A stretch of DNA of 44,715 bases, taken from NCBI GenBank assembly GCA_024228115.1, contig JAAETT010000465.1, positions 1 to 44,715 of the forward strand, written 5' to 3'. This DNA comes from a bacterium (GTDB lineage: Bacteria > Myxococcota_A > UBA9160 > UBA6930). A model generated the notes under the pieces. It saw only the letters and a list, made by a program, of their open reading frames with translations. It was not told the DNA's origin and made no database searches. Below, one piece after another: positions 36,649 through 44,715 of this stretch; the first letter of the stretch is position 1; every line of letters starts with the position of its first letter. Both the position numbers and the translations under genes were made by a program.

Positions 36649-37125
36649 TCAACCTCCCCACGGCAAGCGAAGAAGGACAGCGTCCAGGTTCAAGACAGTA
36701 GCTCCGTTCAAGGTGCCTAGACCTCCCACGTTGGCAAACTCAAACCTCATCGAGTGAAGCCCCCATACCGGGTATAACTGCCACTGAAGAGGGTACGCAG
36801 ACCCTGCCCCACTCTCAGGGTCAGGAGTAGGCGTGATGTAGTTTGGCACCGTGGTAGCCAAGCTGGTAGTGGTGAACTTCATCAGGTGATTCACCACGCT
36901 CCCACCATCGTTGTGGCTCACGCCGTAGTACCATGCGGTGTTGGAACGAGAGTACTTGGCCTGGACGTGCATATTGAAAGCCACGTTTGGGTTAACAGTC
37001 ACGCTCACACCGAAGGCAACGTGCGTGACCCCTCTCCCAGAGATAATCAGCTCAGGAGTTACGCTACCATCTATGATGGCCCCGGACTGCGTGAAGTAGT
37101 CTGGAACGACGTCAATAACACCCAT
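36649..37125 (-). CDS. Beta-rich virion protein, paralogue of the previous gene
   Basis: This 158-residue protein shares YFTQSG, VQAKYS, WQLYPVWGLHSMRFEF and the C-terminal LLRLPWGG with its neighbour. It lies 12 bp after the adaptor gene. Two related subunits could alternate in a ring or occupy different tail positions; that is inference. Confidence 0.75.
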   Translation of the reverse strand: MGVIDVVPDYFTQSGAIIDGSVTPELIISGRGVTHVAFGVSVTVNPNVAFNMHVQAKYSRSNTAWYYGVSHNDGGSVVNHLMKFTTTSLATTVPNYITPTPDPESGAGSAYPLQWQLYPVWGLHSMRFEFANVGGLGTLNGATVLNLDAVLLRLPWGG

Positions 37126-37137
37126 ACCAAGAACCTC

Positions 37138-37836
37138 CTAGAGAGCCGTCCAGGGCTCAACGAAGTTGATTGTTTTCGGTGCCTGTATGTTGACCCTTCG
37201 GACGTGCTCCTCAAGAAGAGTCTCTTCCTTCTGGACTTTTCGTGTCACGTAGGCCATCCGCGCACCACCCTCCTCTTCTTTCGATAGAAGCTCCTCTAGG
37301 GCTGCCCACTTCAGGTACTTGTGGTTATTGACAGGGATCCCACTCACATCGTTGTCACTCACAAGCTTCTGGAGCATCCTAACATACGTGAGAAGGAGAG
37401 TAGCTCCCTTAGAAGAGTCACTCGGGACCATCAGACGAATCTGACTCTGACCCATCTGTTGGTACGCTTGAGGTGAGAATCTCCTCCAAGGAGTCTGAGA
37501 CGTGATGAACTGATAGAACTCCCGATCAGCCTGCGTATGTTGGATCTTTGTCAAGAAGAAAGGGATAGGGTTTGCTGAAGCATCGTCCGTGATACGCTCG
37601 AGCGAAACTACCTTCTTACAGTCCTCAGGAAGGTTGTAGACAGTCTGATCATCCGTCTCCTGAATGGTCTTCCACCCAAAGAAGTAGTACTCGTAGACCC
37701 CGTCTATGATCCTTTCAGCATCACCTTGGGCTGAGTTGATTGCATTCTTGATCTCGTCATCTTCCCAGGAACCTTTCACCGTGGAGGAACGCCCAAGATA
37801 GCTGTTCACCTCGGTGACGATCTCAGAGAACTTCAT
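37138..37836 (-). CDS. Head-tail adaptor (gp11/P22 gp4-type) protein
   Basis: This 232-residue protein starts MKFSEIVTEVNSYLGR, then has EIKNAINSAQGDAERIIDG, helices typical of podoviral adaptor proteins that sit under the portal. These are followed by QTVYNLPEDCKKVVSLERI. The C-terminus has long helices. Position between capsid and nozzle genes supports it. Overlaps the upstream gene by 4 bp. Confidence 0.75.
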   Translation of the reverse strand: MKFSEIVTEVNSYLGRSSTVKGSWEDDEIKNAINSAQGDAERIIDGVYEYYFFGWKTIQETDDQTVYNLPEDCKKVVSLERITDDASANPIPFFLTKIQHTQADREFYQFITSQTPWRRFSPQAYQQMGQSQIRLMVPSDSSKGATLLLTYVRMLQKLVSDNDVSGIPVNNHKYLKWAALEELLSKEEEGGARMAYVTRKVQKEETLLEEHVRRVNIQAPKTINFVEPWTAL

Positions 37837-38255
37837 GACGGCATCCCCGGATGAGTGACCACAGTCTTCTCCATGGAGGGATAGTGGTGTTTTGCCATCT
37901 CCTCGATAGTCTGACCACGTTTCTCGTCCTTCTTGGCCTTGGCTTCCTTCTCACGCTTCCTGCGAGCTTGAACCCACTTGGCAGCCTCCTCGGGAGTCTT
38001 CACCTTGATACGCCCATCGAAGAGCGAGTGAAGGAGCCACTGTCCTGGAGGGCGGTAGGTGGAGTCTCGGTCTTCCCACTGACAGACCCTGACGGGAAAC
38101 CAAAGGTTGTTGCCAGCGTGACGGACAACCTTCCAGCGCTCATCAGGTTGATCAAAGACCAGACGTAGTTCCTCGTCGTAGCGTTGCATCTCATCCTGAA
38201 CCCACTGGAAAGGATGATTACTCTCATAGAACAGAAGAGTTTGGACACTGAGCAT
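37833..38255 (-). CDS. Hypothetical protein following the terminator
   Basis: This 140-residue protein has RYDEELRLVFDQPDERWKVVRHAGNNLW, a segment I associate with small phage head-tail region proteins, and a strongly basic C-terminal helix (KWVQARRKREKEAKAKKDEK). It is the first gene after the intrinsic terminator, so it may be read from read-through or its own promoter. Function unknown. Confidence 0.65.
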   Translation of the reverse strand: MLSVQTLLFYESNHPFQWVQDEMQRYDEELRLVFDQPDERWKVVRHAGNNLWFPVRVCQWEDRDSTYRPPGQWLLHSLFDGRIKVKTPEEAAKWVQARRKREKEAKAKKDEKRGQTIEEMAKHHYPSMEKTVVTHPGMPS

Positions 38256-38261
38256 TGTTGT

Positions 38262-38294
38262 AAAAATCCTCCCCCGCCCCCGAAGGGGCGGGAG
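38262..38294 (-). terminator. Intrinsic terminator with UUCG loop
   Basis: On the minus strand a GC-rich stem (CCCGCCCC/GGGGCGGG plus flanking pairs) has a TTCG loop and is followed by GGATTTTT. It lies between the capsid/decoration genes and the adaptor gene. It probably caps the high-level capsid transcript and lowers expression of downstream tail genes. Confidence 0.85.
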
Positions 38295-38306
38295 AAGATC
38301 TCCTAG

Positions 38307-38696
38307 CTAACCAGTTGCAGGGTTACCGAAAACCAGCACCTTCACGTTGTCAAGCATTGACTGCGAGGTTGGCAGGCCAGCAGCAGCGCCACCATCCCAG
38401 ATCGTCAGGTACGCATCAGCAACCTTGGTTGTGCCACTGTATATCTCTTCGTACGTAGCCATGAAGCACATATCATGGCTCTCCTGATAAGCTGCTTTGC
38501 TGACAAAGAGCCCACCAGACACTACCAACTGGATATCGTTAAGGCCAAAGGAAGTTGCCAAGAGCCTAACGTGGTCCCCCCCACTAGCGAGAACCCCTCC
38601 AGATGAAGCGCAGCTCATAACAACTTCAACGAATCGAAGATTCACGAAGTTGCCAGAACCAGTGATCTTGATCGCAAAGGGAGTATTATCAGCCAT
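38307..38696 (-). CDS. Putative capsid decoration protein
   Basis: This 129-residue protein has beta-rich segments (FAIKITGSGNFVNLRFVEVV, HVRLLATSFGLNDIQLVVSG) and a Gly/Ala-rich C-terminal part. It is encoded 11 bp after the major capsid gene and just before the terminator, so it should be made at a level similar to the capsid protein. Decoration or head stabilisation is the likely role, from position only. Confidence 0.65.
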   Translation of the reverse strand: MADNTPFAIKITGSGNFVNLRFVEVVMSCASSGGVLASGGDHVRLLATSFGLNDIQLVVSGGLFVSKAAYQESHDMCFMATYEEIYSGTTKVADAYLTIWDGGAAAGLPTSQSMLDNVKVLVFGNPATG

Positions 38697-38707
38697 GGGT
38701 CACCTCC

Positions 38708-40003
38708 TTAGACCACGTCCGTGCCTTCAACGTCATCGATCTTCGAACAGCCACCTGGCTTTGTAGTCACCAGCTCACCGAAGAAGAAGATGATCGCGAT
38801 ATAGGCGGGTTCACCTGTAGGAGCCAGGTGGAGGATGGAGCCATCTTCGTCCATCCAGTCAAAGTCAGCCAAGCGCGCGATATAAACGAGACGCTTGTCC
38901 AAGGCAAGAATGGAGTTCTGAGGCGCGAACTTATCTGGAACAATCGGGATGCCGTTGTACTCGATGAAGTCCATGGCATCATCGTTCTCAGCGTAGCCCG
39001 CAGGAAGCCTCATCGTGTTGGGATAGCGCTTCTGAAGTAGCTGCTGTTGCTCGAAGGCATCCCTAACACCGAAGGTCGTCACGAAACAATTGATCTTCCC
39101 ACCGGCCTTGATGTTCGCAGCATCAATGGACTGCTGAAGCAAGGTAGTAGAGACAGTACGGTTGGTCCCACCGTTCCCCAGAATCGTGGAGTTGAACCAA
39201 GCATTCGCGGTTCTATCGATGTTCTGGAGATTCGTGACACCAGCAGTCGTGTAGAGATACGGGTTCGTTTCCGCGATAACACCATCGAGACCCATCATCT
39301 CGTGACGTTGATCTCGGGTTCTCGCACCCGCACGACCGACCATGTACTGAGTAGCAGTACCAACAGTCACGTCTTGGTTAAACGTGATGATCCCAGTGTT
39401 CGTTGCCACATTTGTAACTCTTATCCCTTGATAGAGAATCGAGTCATCCGTAGACACGCCAGTAGGATCTGTGTGTGAAGTCGTTGCGTTGTCATCCCAG
39501 ACGTCACATAACATCTGCTCACCAAACCGGCGGGCTTCTGCTGCAACACTGAGAGTCATCGTTGTAGTAGAATGTGATGCGATACCGCTGGGGGCCAAGT
39601 CACAGTCACCATTGCCAAGGATAACCCTGTTCAGGTCATCCTTCATGTCAATCGGAAGTCCCTCCACCTCTGTGCGAATCGCCCGAGCAAACGCACCAGC
39701 GGATGAACGAGACTGACTGATGACTTCTTGTCTGACCTTCAGTTGCCCGTAGTAGTACTTCGGGGGAATCTTCAGGTCCTCGTATCCTTGAGCCCCGGCA
39801 ACAGGTACGTTCGCTGTGCTTCCAATGAAGCCAAACCCTTGGTTTCGCGTCTTGCGTACCGGAATGACCATCTCACGACCGCCCTCATCATCCTTCTTAT
39901 CAAGGATTCCGTAGACGGTGTCTTTGGAGTTCAGCTCATCCCGGATCGGACCAAGGTAGACTTCCTTCAGCACAGCATCGAACGTGCTGAGGGTAGTTGC
40001 CAA
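38708..40003 (-). CDS. Major capsid protein (HK97-like)
   Basis: This 431-residue protein has an N-terminal arm (FDAVLKEVYLGPIRDELNSK) of the kind common in HK97-fold capsid proteins, a central region with VRKTRNQGFGF and VAGAQGYEDLKIPPKYYYG, and a C-terminal part with FIEYNGIPIVPDKFAP and LAPTGEPAYI. It lies after the scaffold gene, the expected order. The start codon is TTG at 40003-40001, behind AGGAG with 7-nt spacing; the frame has a stop upstream and no ATG before the arm. A copy of residues 5-34 occurs in the 24105-24311 gene. Confidence 0.9.
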   Translation of the reverse strand: MATTLSTFDAVLKEVYLGPIRDELNSKDTVYGILDKKDDEGGREMVIPVRKTRNQGFGFIGSTANVPVAGAQGYEDLKIPPKYYYGQLKVRQEVISQSRSSAGAFARAIRTEVEGLPIDMKDDLNRVILGNGDCDLAPSGIASHSTTTMTLSVAAEARRFGEQMLCDVWDDNATTSHTDPTGVSTDDSILYQGIRVTNVATNTGIITFNQDVTVGTATQYMVGRAGARTRDQRHEMMGLDGVIAETNPYLYTTAGVTNLQNIDRTANAWFNSTILGNGGTNRTVSTTLLQQSIDAANIKAGGKINCFVTTFGVRDAFEQQQLLQKRYPNTMRLPAGYAENDDAMDFIEYNGIPIVPDKFAPQNSILALDKRLVYIARLADFDWMDEDGSILHLAPTGEPAYIAIIFFFGELVTTKPGGCSKIDDVEGTDVV

Positions 40004-40030
40004 TCTTTTGCTCCTGAATGGCCATGGACA

Positions 40031-40906
40031 TCAGCCTTCTCTCCTGTTTCTTTCTTCCAGGAAAGCTACAGCTTTCTCGTCCACGGCGTCCCAGTCTACT
40101 GAACCATCCCGTCTCGGGGAGATGCGCTCCGCAGCCTTAGCCTTGGGGGTAGGACTGCGTGCATCAGCCGTCTTCGGGACCGTCATGCGCTTACCTTTCT
40201 CCTTGGATTCAGCGTACTTCGCGAGAATACGAGCCTCTCGCTTCTTCTGCTTCTCGTTCAGAGATTCAATAAGCTCATCAGCCTTCCGGGTATAGTTATC
40301 CAGGCTCACAGACCGATCAGTGAACAGCCCTTTCAAGACTTCCTCTACATGCTCCTCGGGATCATCCTTGAGGTGAGTGGTCTTCTTCAATTTCTTGATG
40401 ACAGTCCCTTGAAGGGCTGCCATCGCACGGCGCTTCTGCTCCGCCTGAAGAGTCTCCTTCACCTCTCGGACTTCATTCCGAAGATCAGATTCTTGTTTCT
40501 CTGTGGCTGCCTCAGGGTCTCCCGCGAGATATCTCGTGGCTGCTTCAGGATCGTTCGAAGCAAGACTCCTGACATGCTCGAATTCTCGTAGCTTGTTCTC
40601 CAGGTCAGAACGTGCCCTCTCGAGATCGCGCTCGCGCTGAGATAAATCCTGAGATCTACGAGTGTGAGCAGCCACCATGCCACTCACGTTCTCATCGTTC
40701 TCAAGCATCTTGTCCCATTGCTCACGAGTGACCTTCCTGCCAAAGACATCGAGTTCCTCAGGCGTTTCTTCTCCCTGAGGTTCGTTATTACTCTCAGTTT
40801 CTTCGGAAGACTCTTCGGTCTCTTCAGATACGTCTTCTCCGGACTCCACACGCTTCTCGAGTTCTTCGATCTTTTGATCGATCTCTTTACTGTTTCCTAA
40901 ACCCAT
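40031..40906 (-). CDS. Capsid scaffolding protein
   Basis: The start is ATG 40906-40904, behind AGGAGAATCTCAGTC; an earlier in-frame start at 40957 lacks this. The 291-residue product is highly charged, with an acidic Ser/Glu/Asn-rich N-terminal half (EESSEETESNNEPQGEE), a long coiled coil (SQRERDLERARSDLENKLRE) and a basic C-terminus. This is characteristic of scaffolding proteins, and it sits between portal and capsid genes. It should be lost from the mature head. Confidence 0.82.
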   Translation of the reverse strand: MGLGNSKEIDQKIEELEKRVESGEDVSEETEESSEETESNNEPQGEETPEELDVFGRKVTREQWDKMLENDENVSGMVAAHTRRSQDLSQRERDLERARSDLENKLREFEHVRSLASNDPEAATRYLAGDPEAATEKQESDLRNEVREVKETLQAEQKRRAMAALQGTVIKKLKKTTHLKDDPEEHVEEVLKGLFTDRSVSLDNYTRKADELIESLNEKQKKREARILAKYAESKEKGKRMTVPKTADARSPTPKAKAAERISPRRDGSVDWDAVDEKAVAFLEERNRREG

Positions 40907-40989
40907 GACTGAGATTCTCCTGACACCAATCGGTTGGTCAGAATTTACGTATGTCACTCAGGGACGCCACTCGGTTGGTCCCACGCCCG

Positions 40990-43158
40990 TTACTGGAAAG
41001 CCGTACGGGTAGCTGTATCCATGCCCTGCATTGGCCCCATGGGTGCCGTAGGCCCTGCCGGGTACGGCGCCGGGGCTGCTCCAGGGGCACCCCCATCAGG
41101 ATTCGTTTGACGATTGGTATCACCTCGATCGCGCAAATCCCTAGAGGGTGCTGAAGAACCTTCCTGAGATTCCTCTTTTCCGTTCTCTCCAGGCTTACCC
41201 TGAGCCTGCTGCATCCCCATCATCATCATGTGATGAAGCTGCAAATGCTGCTCAAGGAATGCCGTGAGTTGAGGGTCATCCCGGAAGGTATCAGTCTGAA
41301 GGGCTTCTCGGTGAAGAGCCACATGGATGATGTGGTTCTCATGCCACCTTGGCATCGGTAAGGGGAAGCCTCTTTTCGCAGCCAAATTCTCTTGGCGTGC
41401 CAATCTATCGTCAACCTCTGACGTATCGAACGCCAGAGCAGTATCTTCTAGTTCAAGGTAGTGATGGAGCCACGCTCTATCCGCAGGGTCCATCGGGTTC
41501 TTGATCCCGCTCTTGACCAGTACCTCGGATATCTGAAGAGCGAGAGCTTTGTTCTTGGGAATGGCGGATGAGGGGTCCACGTATACGTCTGAGTGTCCTC
41601 TCAGATCCGCCCCCGTCCACTCAGTAACCTCCCACCGCTTGTCTGTCCCGAAGAGCCGTAGGATACGGTTCTCTCCCACCATGGGATGAACAACCTTCAG
41701 GACTTGCCTACCCCAGTCCTTGTGTGCGTAGGCTACCCGCTTGGTAGGAGGTGTCATGTCCCGCACGTCTTGTTCGATGAGCTGAGCCAGGGCAATCCCA
41801 CTCATCCTCTGAGAGGCCATCCCTCGAGAGGCTGAGAAGGACACCGAAGTATGGTCCATGGCCCTCTCAACGGTCTCGAGGAGGAACCTGTAGGCAGACT
41901 CCGCGAACGCAGGGGGGTTCATGTAAGAGGGAGGCATGGCTCCGTTGTACTCAACTCTCTCTCCTGGCTCTGAAGTGAGGGCTGAGTCAGGCACATTGGA
42001 CTGACGGTTGATGAGAACCTTTGGATGACCATGCAGGATGAGACACTCAAGGAACTTTCCGATGACCCTGTTGTAGACCCTTTGCTCGGGGATGAGGTGA
42101 TCGATGACCGACTGTCCCCAGAGCCTCCCCGGGATCATAATGTCCTTGGCCATGCAGAACGGGAGTTCTTCTCCGTAGGGATTCTCATCATTCTCACAGA
42201 CTGTAGAGCCCGCGATGACTACCTTGCGCCCCTCCTCGAATTCTTCGGAGCCTCCAGCCCTAAGCCACATCTCCTTGACGGTGACGAATTCTCCCTTTCC
42301 TGGGGTACTCTCTACTCCGTGCCTGAACCCAGAAGGTCCGATCAGGTTGAGAAGAGTTCTCTCGTAGTGACGGGCCTCATCTATGTTCGAGACGTTTTCT
42401 CTCTCAATCAGGTCAGCCTTGTCAGGGTACTGACGGTAGACCCACTCCAGTGGTCTCTCAGTAACCTGGATAGCCCACTCGGTATCCTCCCAGGTGGCAG
42501 CGTTCGGGATGTACATTTGGAAGGGTGAGACTACCTCGGTACGAATATCCCCCTGATGGTATGCCTTCGTGATAGGTGTTCCATCTCGATCATAGAGAGG
42601 GAGTTCGGTTTTCTGATCGAACTGAGGGACATCCACCATGTCCCCGACTGAGGCATCCCACGTTACCTTGTAGAAGGCTGTCCCGCAGGTGACTAGCCAG
42701 CGCACGAACTCCTGGCGCTGGGAGTCCATATCAGAGAATTCCCAATAGTGCCTGAGGACTTTGTCTCCTAGGTTGGCAGCACGAAAATCGTCCTCGTCTG
42801 CAGTCTTGGGTCGTACCCTGAGTTCAGGGGTGGAAGTGAGAAGTGTGGAGTGTCGTTGCTCGACATACTCAATGATTTTGTTAAAGGGCTGACGTATCCG
42901 CCACCTTGGTACATCGGAACGGTATACCAATCCACCGTAGTGGTCTGACCAGTAGTGATAATGGTAGCCTGCCAAAAATCCGATGTTAATGAACCACTGC
43001 TTCTCAAGGGCTCGCTTGGCTGTATCCGTTGGCCTCCATCTCTCTTCAACAAAGTTGTATGCCTCCGCTTCTTCTGGTGTGACAGTGTGCGCTTGTTTCC
43101 TCGCTAGCTTGCGCTGGCGTGCGTTCTCTCGTGCCTGGAGCGGACTGACAAAAGCCAT
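40990..43158 (-). CDS. Portal protein (podovirus type)
   Basis: This 722-residue protein is of P22/T7-like size. Early residues include RALEKQWFINIGFLAGYHYHYW, then RWRIRQPFNKIIEYVEQRHS and a DGTPI.KAY region. Portal-like central segments follow (WAIQVTERPLEWVYRQYPDK; PFCMAKDIMIPGRLWGQSVI). The C-terminus is Gln/Gly/Pro-rich. The order portal, scaffold, capsid is standard. In the family it forms the 12-mer ring through which DNA is packaged and ejected. Confidence 0.88.
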   Translation of the reverse strand: MAFVSPLQARENARQRKLARKQAHTVTPEEAEAYNFVEERWRPTDTAKRALEKQWFINIGFLAGYHYHYWSDHYGGLVYRSDVPRWRIRQPFNKIIEYVEQRHSTLLTSTPELRVRPKTADEDDFRAANLGDKVLRHYWEFSDMDSQRQEFVRWLVTCGTAFYKVTWDASVGDMVDVPQFDQKTELPLYDRDGTPITKAYHQGDIRTEVVSPFQMYIPNAATWEDTEWAIQVTERPLEWVYRQYPDKADLIERENVSNIDEARHYERTLLNLIGPSGFRHGVESTPGKGEFVTVKEMWLRAGGSEEFEEGRKVVIAGSTVCENDENPYGEELPFCMAKDIMIPGRLWGQSVIDHLIPEQRVYNRVIGKFLECLILHGHPKVLINRQSNVPDSALTSEPGERVEYNGAMPPSYMNPPAFAESAYRFLLETVERAMDHTSVSFSASRGMASQRMSGIALAQLIEQDVRDMTPPTKRVAYAHKDWGRQVLKVVHPMVGENRILRLFGTDKRWEVTEWTGADLRGHSDVYVDPSSAIPKNKALALQISEVLVKSGIKNPMDPADRAWLHHYLELEDTALAFDTSEVDDRLARQENLAAKRGFPLPMPRWHENHIIHVALHREALQTDTFRDDPQLTAFLEQHLQLHHMMMMGMQQAQGKPGENGKEESQEGSSAPSRDLRDRGDTNRQTNPDGGAPGAAPAPYPAGPTAPMGPMQGMDTATRTAFQ

Positions 43159-43160
43159 GG

Positions 43161-43448
43161 TTATCTCTCATGCACGAACAAGAAGATCGGAATTGTGTGA
43201 CCGTTGTAGTCCGAATCGGACTCTCCGCTCACCCTCAGAACTATTCCAGTCGTTGACAGAGACGAATAGAAGTAACTTCCCGCTGCCCCCCTTGGAACAA
43301 TCACAGAGGCGTGGGGGAGCTTCGTGAAGGCTGTTGAGAAGGTGACGGACTGAGCACCCGAGTTAGACGCAATGGCCACATCAATGTGCTCGTAGTAGTA
43401 TTGGTTTCCCCTAAGCCCGTCACGCGCTCCGATGGTAACGGCTGCCAT
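43161..43448 (-). CDS. Small beta-rich putative virion protein
   Basis: This 95-residue protein is dominated by Ser/Thr/Gly/Val strands (SVTFSTAFTKLPHASVIVP, TGIVLRVSGESDSDYNG), resembling short jellyroll or fibre-tip domains (H-type tail fibre modules with PHASV-like cores). It overlaps the upstream gene by 1 bp and lies 2 bp before the portal gene. Role unknown. Confidence 0.7.
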   Translation of the reverse strand: MAAVTIGARDGLRGNQYYYEHIDVAIASNSGAQSVTFSTAFTKLPHASVIVPRGAAGSYFYSSLSTTGIVLRVSGESDSDYNGHTIPIFLFVHER

Positions 43449-43888
43449 TAATCTCCTCCCGTGTACTCAGCAGAACTCATATCCGCAGGTGCTAGAGTCT
43501 CCGGGTTTCCTCCCACGGGCCAGCCACGGTGATCTGCTGTCTCCTGAGCCATGACCCGAGCTTTCTCCATAGCAATCATGTCCTCGAGTTCTGGATCTCT
43601 TCCATTAGGAGGCATCTCCACAGGCTCTTGCGCACCCCTCATGGCAAAGAGCTGTTGAGTAGTGGTGGTCTGAGACGCAAGGTTCTCGATGACACGCTGG
43701 AGAGCCTTCGTATCGTTCTGATGACTCCCAACCAAAGCGCGTCTATCCTGACGCTCTGCGTCCATCTCTCTCCCGTAGTGCTTGAGGATGGCTTCTGTCT
43801 GGCGTGAATTCCTCCATGCCAAGATGCCCAGGATGAGGGCCAGAATCCCCGCAGGTAAGTAAGCCACAAGGATATCTGTGAGTTCCAT
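43448..43888 (-). CDS. Membrane-anchored coiled-coil protein
   Basis: This 146-residue protein begins with a hydrophobic span (ILVAYLPAGILALILGILAW) at residues 6-25. Then follow basic and coiled-coil residues (NSRQTEAILKHYGREM, KALQRVIENLASQ) and an acidic/Pro-rich tail. A one-span protein inside a structural block might be a class II/III holin-like or envelope-interacting protein. Function not determined. Confidence 0.7.
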   Translation of the reverse strand: MELTDILVAYLPAGILALILGILAWRNSRQTEAILKHYGREMDAERQDRRALVGSHQNDTKALQRVIENLASQTTTTQQLFAMRGAQEPVEMPPNGRDPELEDMIAMEKARVMAQETADHRGWPVGGNPETLAPADMSSAEYTGGD

Positions 43889-43889
43889 G

Positions 43890-44447
43890 TTAGAAGCTCT
43901 GATTCTGTTTGGTGGCCTGGGACTGAGCCCCGGACACTGGGTTAGTACTCTTGTTCTTTTCTGACAGGATTCGCCTAGTTTTGGGCAACCTGTTCAGTCC
44001 AAAAGCAGCAGCATAGAGGGGCTTGAAGGCCCGGTTACGCCGGTCGTAAATTCGTCTTTCTTGCACGCCTCCAAAGTCCTCCACGTCAATGACCGTTTCT
44101 GTGTTGACCCCTCCAAAGTAGTCCACTTCCTCCCATGTGGATTCGATCAGATCATTCTCCACCTCGTAGACAACCACGTAGGTATCTGCTGTGTTGTCTG
44201 CGGTGGCATGATCAAAGTCGTAGTAGTAGATTCCTGGCAATCCTGAACGATCCAACTCGCTCATCAGAACGCTCTGGGGTGCGGATACGAAGGACTGACC
44301 GTCCAACGCGAGAAACTTCCCATCGGTGTTCCTACGCATCTTGAAGTAGACACGCTCACCAGCTCGGCCCCGTCCATTCACAACCAGAAAATATCTGAGC
44401 CTGTGTGTGGTTCCGAGGGTTGGCACTACTTGAAATCCTCCACCCAT
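43890..44447 (-). CDS. Putative minor virion protein
   Basis: This 185-residue protein is beta-rich in the first 120 residues (YFLVVNGRGRAGERVYFKM, GIYYYDFDHATADNTADTYV) and then has a basic helical tail. It overlaps the upstream gene by 22 bp; a GTG seven codons later is an alternative start. It resembles small neck or tail proteins in style, without a family match. Confidence 0.7.
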   Translation of the reverse strand: MGGGFQVVPTLGTTHRLRYFLVVNGRGRAGERVYFKMRRNTDGKFLALDGQSFVSAPQSVLMSELDRSGLPGIYYYDFDHATADNTADTYVVVYEVENDLIESTWEEVDYFGGVNTETVIDVEDFGGVQERRIYDRRNRAFKPLYAAAFGLNRLPKTRRILSEKNKSTNPVSGAQSQATKQNQSF

Positions 44448-44715
44448 CCCCTTAGCGAAACTCGGTGGTCTTTATACACGAGGGCGGATAGCGCGTCGTT
44501 GACTCTCCACACCACCTTGTCTCCTGGAAACAGAAACATCGGGGTTGGCAATGTGTATCTGTAGAAGACATAGTCAAAGTTAGAGGAATGCCAATCCACC
44601 GTAGGTCCCTTCAAGATTTCCCATCCATGGGTAAGAACATCCGCATGACTCTGAACCTCTGTATCGTCCGCTATCCGATGGATGTTATACTCAACCCCGT
44701 CCATCAGAAAAAAGA
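44426..44715 (-). CDS. 3' part of the structural gene crossing the circle join
   Basis: This is the C-terminal end of the 209-residue protein whose 5' part is at 1-481; bases 44575-44715 duplicate 1-141. It ends in YKDHRVSLRGWVEDFK with a stop at 44426. Segments such as YVFYRYTLPTPMFLFPGDKV look like a beta domain. Function unknown. Confidence 0.85.
   Translation of the reverse strand, partial: FFLMDGVEYNIHRIADDTEVQSHADVLTHGWEILKGPTVDWHSSNFDYVFYRYTLPTPMFLFPGDKVVWRVNDALSALVYKDHRVSLRGWVEDFK
44575..44715. repeat. Right copy of 141-bp terminal redundancy
   Basis: Identical to bases 1-141, which closes the contig into a circle. See the left copy for interpretation. Confidence 0.95.

Overview
The window is the complete genome of a tailed double-stranded DNA phage (Caudoviricetes) with a podovirus-like virion. 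The first 141 bases (1-141) recur exactly as the last 141 (44575-44715). The contig therefore closes into a circle of 44,574 unique bp, and one gene (481 down to 1, continuing at 44574 down to 44426) crosses the join. Circular closure fits a circularly permuted or concatemeric phage genome assembled from metagenomic reads. The host cannot be named from sequence. Strong Shine-Dalgarno sites and an Acb2-type anti-CBASS gene indicate a bacterium, probably one whose relatives carry CBASS defence.

There are two oppositely transcribed arms. The minus-strand arm starts near 13.57 kb, runs down to base 1, continues through the circle join and ends at 24.31 kb. Its order is: small accessory genes (13.57-7.0 kb), including zinc-ribbon proteins, small membrane proteins, an Acb2 homologue and a methyltransferase; a Cro/CI-type regulator nested over the end of another gene (6.2-7.1 kb); the terminase ATPase half; a five-gene cassette containing a glycosyltransferase and a DUF115/MptE-like gene; the terminase nuclease half (1.8-2.7 kb); small structural genes across the join; portal, scaffold and major capsid protein; an intrinsic terminator at 38.27 kb; head-tail adaptor; a tandem pair of beta-rich paralogues; a 1437-residue LamG-containing nozzle-like protein; three putative internal virion proteins, the largest 1593 residues; and a one-span membrane protein.

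The plus-strand arm (14.46-24.31 kb) begins with more than a dozen small genes, many zinc-ribbon or single-span. It continues with a recombination/replication block: a Cas4/RecB-like nuclease, a putative annealing protein, a DUF669/SSB-like protein, a replication-initiator-like protein and two PD-(D/E)XK-like nucleases. Its last gene encodes a hydrophobic or twin-arginine-like leader followed by a copy of the phage's own capsid N-terminal arm. The two arms meet tail to tail at 24,311/24,313.

The divergent start region (13,570-14,458) has no convincing gene. It holds near-identical direct repeats, palindromes, repeated TTGTCAC words and a cluster of consecutive hairpins, which makes it the main candidate control or origin region. 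I recognised no DNA polymerase, RNA polymerase, helicase, integrase or endolysin, so the phage probably depends on host replication and transcription. The most unusual points are the capsid-arm mimic, the terminase split by a glycan-type cassette, two long out-of-phase gene overlaps, the structured intergenic region and the Acb2 homologue.
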